A stretch of 64,000 nucleotides of DNA from the NCBI GenBank assembly GCA_020747015.1, contig JAGTJM010000009.1, positions 186,001 to 250,000 on the forward strand, in the 5' to 3' direction. Shown here in pieces: positions 57,312 through 64,000 of this stretch (its first letter is position 1; every line of letters starts with the position of its first letter). The notes under the pieces were generated by a model, which saw only the letters and a program-made list of their open reading frames with translations, had not been told where the DNA came from and ran no database searches. The position numbers and the translations under genes were made by a program. The DNA comes from Pyrenochaeta sp. MPI-SDFR-AT-0127 (Eukaryota > Ascomycota > Dothideomycetes > Pleosporales > Cucurbitariaceae).

Positions 57312-58435
57312 CGCCCAATCGTCTAGCTCGAAAAACCTGGAGAGACTCTGATTCGATCTAGACCGCTTGTGTTCTATAAATTTCTAGATATTATAGGCCA
57401 CCAGCTTCACCGAAGCTCTGTATACTAGTGCTTGTCTGGAGGCATCTCGATGCTTTTTGAGTCATTGGGGATGAACATCAAGGTCCCCCTGATCAACATC
57501 GCCAAAGTCGACTACACACTTGAATCTTCCCTCCTCTTCCGATATCGTTGAACGGCATGGGCTTGAGAGTTTTGGCAAACCAGAAGATGCGCCGAGAGCG
57601 ATGTTGCTGGCTCATCAACCATAATGGGACGTTCGCCATCTGTCGGAGCTCAAGAATGTCGTTAGAGGGTAGCTGACTCGGAAAGCGTTTTATAGAATCA
57701 ATTCAGTCTTGTATGAATCTTGAGAGGAGCACAATAATCATAGAAAGTGACGCGTATCAGTTCCTCATTGCTGCAAATCGACAGCCTCGGGATGATGGGA
57801 TGTCTTCAGGTAGCTCGTTGGGACCGTTGCCGTTGAATTTCTATGCGGTACCTTTGCTCACGAAGAGCCCGAGCTTTTACAGACTCTCAGCACCACAGAA
57901 AGCTTCGGCAGCTCAACTGTCGAATTAATTATCAATTTACTGGGTACCTGCAGGTGTAGGGACAAGGACTTTGGCTATGCACCCGCAGCGGAGGCCGAGT
58001 GAAGCGCAATCACATCCCCTTCCCCAGACTCTACAGGCATAAATAACCCATATTTCAGTGCAGTTGTGTTGACTAGAGTCGAGGATGGCAACTTCTGTTG
58101 GCTCCACTGAGCCTGCTGTGGCATTCTATATTCCCCATCAGGGCTGCAAATGTCTGGAATCAATTTTAAGGTACATGTAACGGTATAGTACAGTCTCAAC
58201 TGGACAATGTGTTCTCCGACCGAAGCTGTTTCAGCGACGCATGCGTGTGAAGTCGAGGCTGCTAGAAAAACAGTACATGATTTCGATCGACATTGCTTAT
58301 ATTTCACCATCAACACAAGTAAACCGCCTATCAAGTTACTTATAAAGTTATTGAGCTCAGATTCAATTCAAGGATGACTATGTACTGGACTCCGACTGCG
58401 ACATCGTAGTCGTTTAACATTTTCGATTCAAACTC
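57312..58435. other. Intergenic region before the first SDR gene
   Basis: 1.1 kb. A minus-strand frame with an ATG at 58310 (111 codons, to 57975) is the longest; it has no recognisable motif, and I leave it uncalled. The rest shows nothing clear. Confidence 0.4.
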
Positions 58436-59458
58436 TTACATTGCTGAATACCCGCCATCAATCTGTTTGGCCAGTCAGACAAAAAGAACGGTCACCAACA
58501 GTCGCACGACTCACCGGAAGATTGATCCCAGTTATATATGCTGCCAATTGGCTGCTCAAAAAGGCAACGCAATTTGCGACTTCTTGAGGGGTGGCAAATC
58601 TACCCATTGGAGTTCTCTTGAGTACAGGCGTCAAATGGTGGTCTCGTATTTCGGCTGGAATTGCGCGCCCTAAATCTGTAGAAACAAGACCTGGGGCTAC
58701 AAGATTGATTCGAATGCCCTCTGACGCAAAATCCACTGCCTCTGAACGGGTCATACCCAGGAGTGCGTGTTTCGAAGTTGTGTACTAAGCCAGGGCAGGA
58801 TTTAGTCTCTTGCTAAACTACTGGATTGTCTGGGATAGCGTGGCTCAATACTTACAGCAGATAAAGCAGGAAGGCCGACATGCGATACCAGCGAACCGAT
58901 ATTGACGATTGAGCCTCTTCTACAAGCGTTGTAATGTCAGCCCACTGTTTTGTATTGAGGATGAAGAATGATGGTAATACTCACTCGCCATTGATGGCAT
59001 TCTGTGTTAACATCCGCTGTATTGCGGCTTTCTGGAGAAGCCAGGCGGCGCGCACATTTAGAGACTGAACCCTATCAAACATATCTATATCCGTCTCTTG
59101 TGAGGTTGCAAACCCACCAGGTGTCCCTGCACAATTGACAAGATGATATAGAGCATTGAACTTCTCAAATGACTCACGAACTACCATCTCAGGTGCTCCA
59201 TCAGCCGTCAAATCACAGGAGATGGTGTGGACAACGACCGAGGGATCCTGCTTGAAGATCAGATCCTTGGTTTCTGCTAGCCCATCCGCATTTTGATCGA
59301 CGAGTGTGAGATTTCTACATTTGAAATCTACGAATCGAAGGGCTATCGCGCGTCCAATACCTCCAGCGGCCCCTGTGATGATGGCTGGTCTAGATAAAAA
59401 GGTCTCAGTATTGTATAGGCTCGCAAGTCAGCATGGCTACTCACCCAGAAACTTCCAT
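58436..59458 (-). CDS. Short-chain dehydrogenase/reductase (classical SDR)
   Basis: Five exons on the minus strand, 59458-59445, 59389-58985, 58919-58856, 58784-58515 and 58462-58436, give 259 residues, the usual classical SDR size. The first exon is 14 nt and the last 27 nt. NAD(P)-binding Gly motif ITGAAGGIG at residues 9-17, an Asp after strand 2 (TLVDQN) that favours NAD, VNCAGTPGG for NNAG, Ser in IVNIGSLVS, and YTTSK with Tyr162 and Lys166. The end IDGGYSAM is typical. Best guess is a dehydrogenase of the 3-oxoacyl reductase-like group. Substrate unknown. With a cupin gene and another SDR within 5 kb it may belong to a metabolite cluster that continues to the right. Confidence 0.88.
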
Positions 59459-60333
<875 letters not shown>

Positions 60334-60840
60334 GAAGAAGTTGTTTTGGGGCGAGGCATACTTCGATGCTGTAAAGATAGAGGCCTAGGTGTTGCAGTTA
60401 TCAATTATGTGGCACAGCACCAGTGGCGTGCCCTCTGAACGGCTCCGGTGTTCCATGTGCTAGCAGAATCTAATGAGGCTACTCAAGAGAATATCCACGA
60501 ACACGGTCTTTGGGCCAAAATTAGAGAGCTTGCGTTTGCAAGTCATCCACGGTTCTGAGCATGATGAACAATGCCAAATTCACAATCGACCGCGGTTCAA
60601 TGTTTGTTTGGCCAGCAAGGCGGTACATAACAATGGACCCCGACTGATTATTTTGCGCAATGTACCAAAAGGCAAACATTTGAATAGAAATAGATATATG
60701 TGCGGCTTGCTCAGCTCAAATACACCATTCTGCACATTCATAGCTCAATCCAACCAATGCTCTGTTCTGCATAGCACCATTTCTGGCAGCAGCAGCCTTG
60801 ACAGTACCTGCAGAACTGGCCGCAGAAGTGACAACAGCTA

Positions 60841-61164
60841 GACTATCGTTTGCCAATGCCTTACTTTCTACCGATTGCATCTTCTATCAAACGGTTGAAG
60901 CTTAGTCGTGAATTCGGGGATGAATGGTGGTCTGAGTATGAGAAAGACCTACTTCCAAGTTTCGTCAATGTTGAAGAAATCCATATGGTCTGGATTGACG
61001 GTATCTGGAACTGGGGAGATGACCCTGGTCACTTTCCCTGGCCTTGTCCTATCGAGAATGTGGTTTTCATTGAGGTCCATCCAGTCGAGGGTTACCTCGT
61101 AGGGGACTATCTCGAAGTGCATCGCATACAAATGGAAATGGTTGAGGGGAGGATGATTGGCTAG
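60841..61164 (+). pseudogene. Fragment resembling the C-terminal half of a fungal 2EXR-type protein
   Basis: The open frame reads LPIASSIKRLKLSREFGDEW, ending its visible domain with NVEEIHMVWIDGIWNWGDDP and WPCPIENVVFIEV. This pattern (LPxAS.I..LRL...EW...LL.SF...EIH.V..DGI..W...WPC..ENVVFI) is what I associate with the second half of fungal 2EXR-type proteins. No matching N-terminal half is found upstream, where the frame is closed by a TGA at 60829, and the only in-frame ATG is at 60856. I treat it as a gene remnant; a short expressed protein is an alternative. Confidence 0.45.
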
Positions 61165-62164
61165 CGTGGCTGAGTTTTGGTGTGATGGCGACGAGTCTGT
61201 CAACTAGAGGATGGCCTTCTCCGCTATATATCCATGTGTATTCTGATTCACATAAGATCATGGTACCAAGAGATCTTGCAACCCCGCTTGCTGGACTTTT
61301 TCATACCCTCTCCTCGATGATATGTCGCATTGTACACCTACCATTGTCCGTAACTATGTCGCAACAGATTGCAACAAATCGCAACGCGGCACCCAAGCTG
61401 ATGAAATTGGTCTATGGCAATCACACGGCGTTGCGTACGAGCTAAGCTTCATAGCATTCTGACATTTTGCAATGAAGATATACTAATCTACAGCCAAGAA
61501 CTCAATGCAGCCACTTTTGGACTTGATTCAGAAGTACAGATATCAGGGGGGTACAGGATTTTATGTTTGAGAGTTTCAAGCTATTCGCTAGCACAGATTG
61601 GGATTGGAAATCGCGACAAGAAGCACGAACATGAGCCGAAGATGTGGGATAATCTGGTAGATGGTTTTTCAACACAGATAGAAGAGGTGGAATGGCCTCT
61701 GGAAGGTGTCCAGAGTGAAGAGGCAGACATTCACATTGCTTGATAGTATATTCCGGTGCATTCGTTCTCAATACATACAATGAACATACTAATATCAAGT
61801 CTTTTAGGCTTGAATCAATCCTTAATCGTTAGTGTCAGTCATTCAAATTCAGGGAATTCTTGTGTGTCTTATCGTACAGCAAATGCATGTAGAGGAGGTC
61901 GTCGCATATTTCTGGTGACACCTACCGCTAGATTGCCCCGCGTTCCCTCCGTCATGGGTATTCCATGACTCTCGCAATCCCCACATCCCCTTGCTGTTTA
62001 CCCCACATATCCGAAGTCGTCCCCAACACATTGCTGTTTTCATCGAGTATCATAAGAGAAGCTGACTTGAACATCATTCGCTATCTATGCACTTTAAATC
62101 ACCCCAGATCGTGATACACGAATAGCGCAATTTTCTCTCAAACAGTAATCTCCTTTTTCCAACC
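61165..62164. other. Intergenic region upstream of the cupin gene
   Basis: A 110-codon plus-strand frame (61414-61743) and shorter ones occur, with no motif I recognise. May contain the rest of the decayed 2EXR-like locus. The last 100 bases are promoter/leader of the cupin gene. Confidence 0.4.
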
Positions 62165-62688
62165 ATGTACATTTCCCGTGGCCAGGTCGTCATAAGTTAC
62201 ACTGGTGCTGATGAGAAAGGCCACTTCGAGGGATCTACTGACATCGCCATCGAAAGCCTTCCCGGCGGTGCAACGATCCGTCGTCTCTTCAACATTCCCA
62301 GTGTACCAGTGCCGTCCATAAAGATAGGGGGAAGTGAATTAAACCAGTCTATTTCGAACAATGAAGGCGTCACATTCCTCGAGTGCGAGATGGGTGCAGG
62401 TGAACTGAGTCCAATGCATGTCACACCTTCGATCGATTTCGGTATCATGATAAGTGGTGAGATCGTTTTGATCCTAGACTCAGGGGAAGAGAGGACTTTG
62501 AAGTAAGTACATAAGATCTCATGCACAATCGCAGCCAGTGCAAATCTGCTCTCTTGGACTGACTCGTTCATAATAGACCCGGAGATATTTACGTTCAAAA
62601 GGCAGCAAATCATGCATGGGAGAATCGGACCTCGGAACCCGCACGCTTTGGGGCAATTATGGTAGCAGCTCGTGCAGAAAAGGAATGA
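62165..62688 (+). CDS. Small cupin-domain protein
   Basis: Two exons, 62165-62502 and 62577-62688, give 149 residues. The single beta-barrel is visible as GAGELSPMHVTPSIDFGIMI, SGEIVLILDSGEERTLKPGD and QKAANHAWENRT, which correspond to cupin motifs 1 and 2. Of the metal ligands, His in MHVTPS and His in NHAWENR are present; the usual second His/Glu positions are occupied by Ser and Asp, so metal binding may be altered. Such one-domain cupins are often found in fungal metabolite clusters, acting as isomerases, decarboxylases or oxygenases. Flanked at a distance by two SDR genes. The start may be preceded by a further exon, but the ATG at 62165 has a good context (AACCATGTAC). Confidence 0.8.
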
Positions 62689-63359
62689 ATCTGTATGTTC
62701 GCCCTGAATGCTAAGATAGAGCAAGGAAACCAGTATGAGCAAATATATCGAGCATACCATCAACCCTTCTTCACAAGGCTTGAGAGACACCTTGTGGAGA
62801 CATAATGTACGCTTCGTAGAGAAGCTTCTTTCTCAAACATGATCATCAAGAAATTCACATTGATCAAAATTAAAGAACTGTTTGGAGATTTACGACTGAG
62901 GGTACTTTTGCAGGATGCCTTCATCAAAACCAGCTAACCTAAGCGTGATTTCTGCCTACTCTCATGCTTAAAAAATAGCTCAATCTTTCCTTTGGCAGAC
63001 AGCTTGTTTGAGATCATAGGCTATACAAAGCTAGATTTATGTCTAACTACTCCTCATAACATCTTTTATTCCTTGATGCCTACGCTATGCGATCATTGTA
63101 TAGTAGCTTACTACTGCGTTCGTAGTGTGTCTATTGCCATGTCATATTAGCACCTCTCGTATTTCTTGAGTTATCAATTTTGAGGACTATTCCACTAAAC
63201 AGAAGGAAGCTAAGGGCTGATAGGATTCTCTTCTTTTGACTTTTACAGGTCCTTAACTTCAGTTGAATGTAGCCTGAAGCCATGATCTGTGAGTGCCCAA
63301 CTTTGTAATGTTGTTTTACTACGGAGACGCCCATGTCATAAAAAAAACTTCAATTGCAA
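62689..63359. other. Intergenic region between the cupin gene and the second SDR (convergent 3' ends)
   Basis: 670 bp of AT-rich sequence between convergent genes. No gene seen. Confidence 0.5.
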
Positions 63360-63965
63360 TTATGTGTGGTTGGCAGGTGCGTTCGATACGCCGAAGAGCG
63401 CGGTCCCGCCGTCATTGGGTAAGTCACCCAGGAAGTCGACTTTCAGTTCATAGAGACCATCCAGGCCTCGCTTTCCTGCACCGACAACAGCCTCTATATC
63501 CTGCTCGCAATCGAAATACTTTCCTGCCAATGCTTTCCCTTTGCCGGCTGCAAGATAAGCACACGTCTGACCGCAAACACTTGGAAGCACCTTGAAAATC
63601 TTATGGAATGAGGCCCACGTTGCCGCCATTTCTGGGAACCTCTTGGCAACGTCCTCATGAACTGGAACTTTAATTAAGTCAGTAGCATCCTAGACGAACA
63701 CAGGCCTTACTGCGTTTGGGAACGTACGGGTCATATCTGTTTTGACGGCACCAGGATGGAGTGCATAGACGTGAATATTATCGCCATATCCTTCAACGGC
63801 CAGCTCAGCCTGCATGCAGGAGGTGGCTCGGATAAGACCTGATTTTCCTGCCGAATAGGCACCTGCAAACGGAGTGGAGACAGTGCCGGCTCGGGAGGCA
63901 ATGTTAATAATGCACCCTTGATTCTTCTGCCTCATGTCCGGAAGGACAAGCCAGGACCATATCAT
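63360..63965 (-). CDS. Short-chain dehydrogenase/reductase, 5' part outside the window
   Basis: The C-terminal part of an SDR on the minus strand; exons visible are 63965 (or further right) to 63728 and 63667-63360. Ser-Tyr-Lys catalytic residues are present: IINIASRAGTVSTPFAGAYS followed by AGKSGL. The proline-glycine turn after strand 6 is HPGAVKTDMT. The intron border is uncertain: I chose the GTACGT donor at 63727, which gives TDMT-LPVHEDVAKRF; a second donor (GTAAGG) slightly downstream would need another acceptor. The Gly-rich cofactor site must lie beyond position 64000; an ATG at 63965 is probably internal. Similar SDRs are common in fungal secondary metabolism. Confidence 0.8.
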
Positions 63966-64000
63966 TGCCTTTATTGCACTTCAGTATTTGATGTTTGGAG

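Noticed and set aside
57975..58310. 111-codon minus-strand frame
   Set aside because: Has an ATG but no recognisable domain or neighbour logic; left uncalled.

Overview
The window reads as nuclear DNA of a filamentous ascomycete (Pezizomycotina). Genes are split by short introns of about 46 to 86 bases with GT...AG ends and CTRAY branch sites, and many products have clear ascomycete orthologues. The set (Fad2, NUO-78, Pma1, Emc7, Tma64) and their style suggest a Dothideomycete, possibly Pleosporales; that rank is inference. Exon borders below were read by hand from reading frame, splice signals and family resemblance, with no transcript data.

Left part (1-28.4 kb), mostly core genes: oleate delta-12 desaturase, the 78-kDa complex I subunit, an LtrA-family membrane protein with an 18-nt microexon, Emc7, an MFS transporter, a cytochrome P450, a GPI-anchored S41-type peptidase, a long gene-poor stretch, then the plasma-membrane proton pump Pma1.

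Middle (30.5-39.9 kb), the most interesting part: a decayed aldehyde dehydrogenase, then an O-acetylhomoserine sulfhydrylase-type PLP enzyme (-), a nitrilase with eight exons (-), a homoserine O-acetyltransferase (+) and an aspartate kinase (+). Three steps of the aspartate to O-acetylhomoserine route, usually scattered in fungi, sit together around a divergent promoter with a nitrilase. This copies the amino-acid-supply module of the fusaric acid cluster (aspartate kinase, homoserine acetyltransferase, OAH-using PLP enzyme) but lacks a polyketide synthase within view. I infer a specialised metabolic cluster that makes O-acetylhomoserine and uses it for gamma-replacement chemistry, perhaps on cyanide or a carbon nucleophile.

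Right part (41-64 kb): a very large PARP6/8-type ADP-ribosyltransferase, a conserved protein ending in a CaaX box, a THEM6-like hotdog protein, Tma64/eIF2D, a multi-pass membrane protein, and then a rearranged accessory zone. That zone holds a frameshifted relic of an NB-ARC/TPR gene, a diverged direct repeat pair around a secreted GPI-type protein, an SDR, an AT-rich block with a 131-nt (CTA)n tract, a fragment of a 2EXR-like gene, a cupin gene and a second SDR that runs off the window end. Two genes (tma64 and the membrane protein) appear to use rare GC-AG introns.
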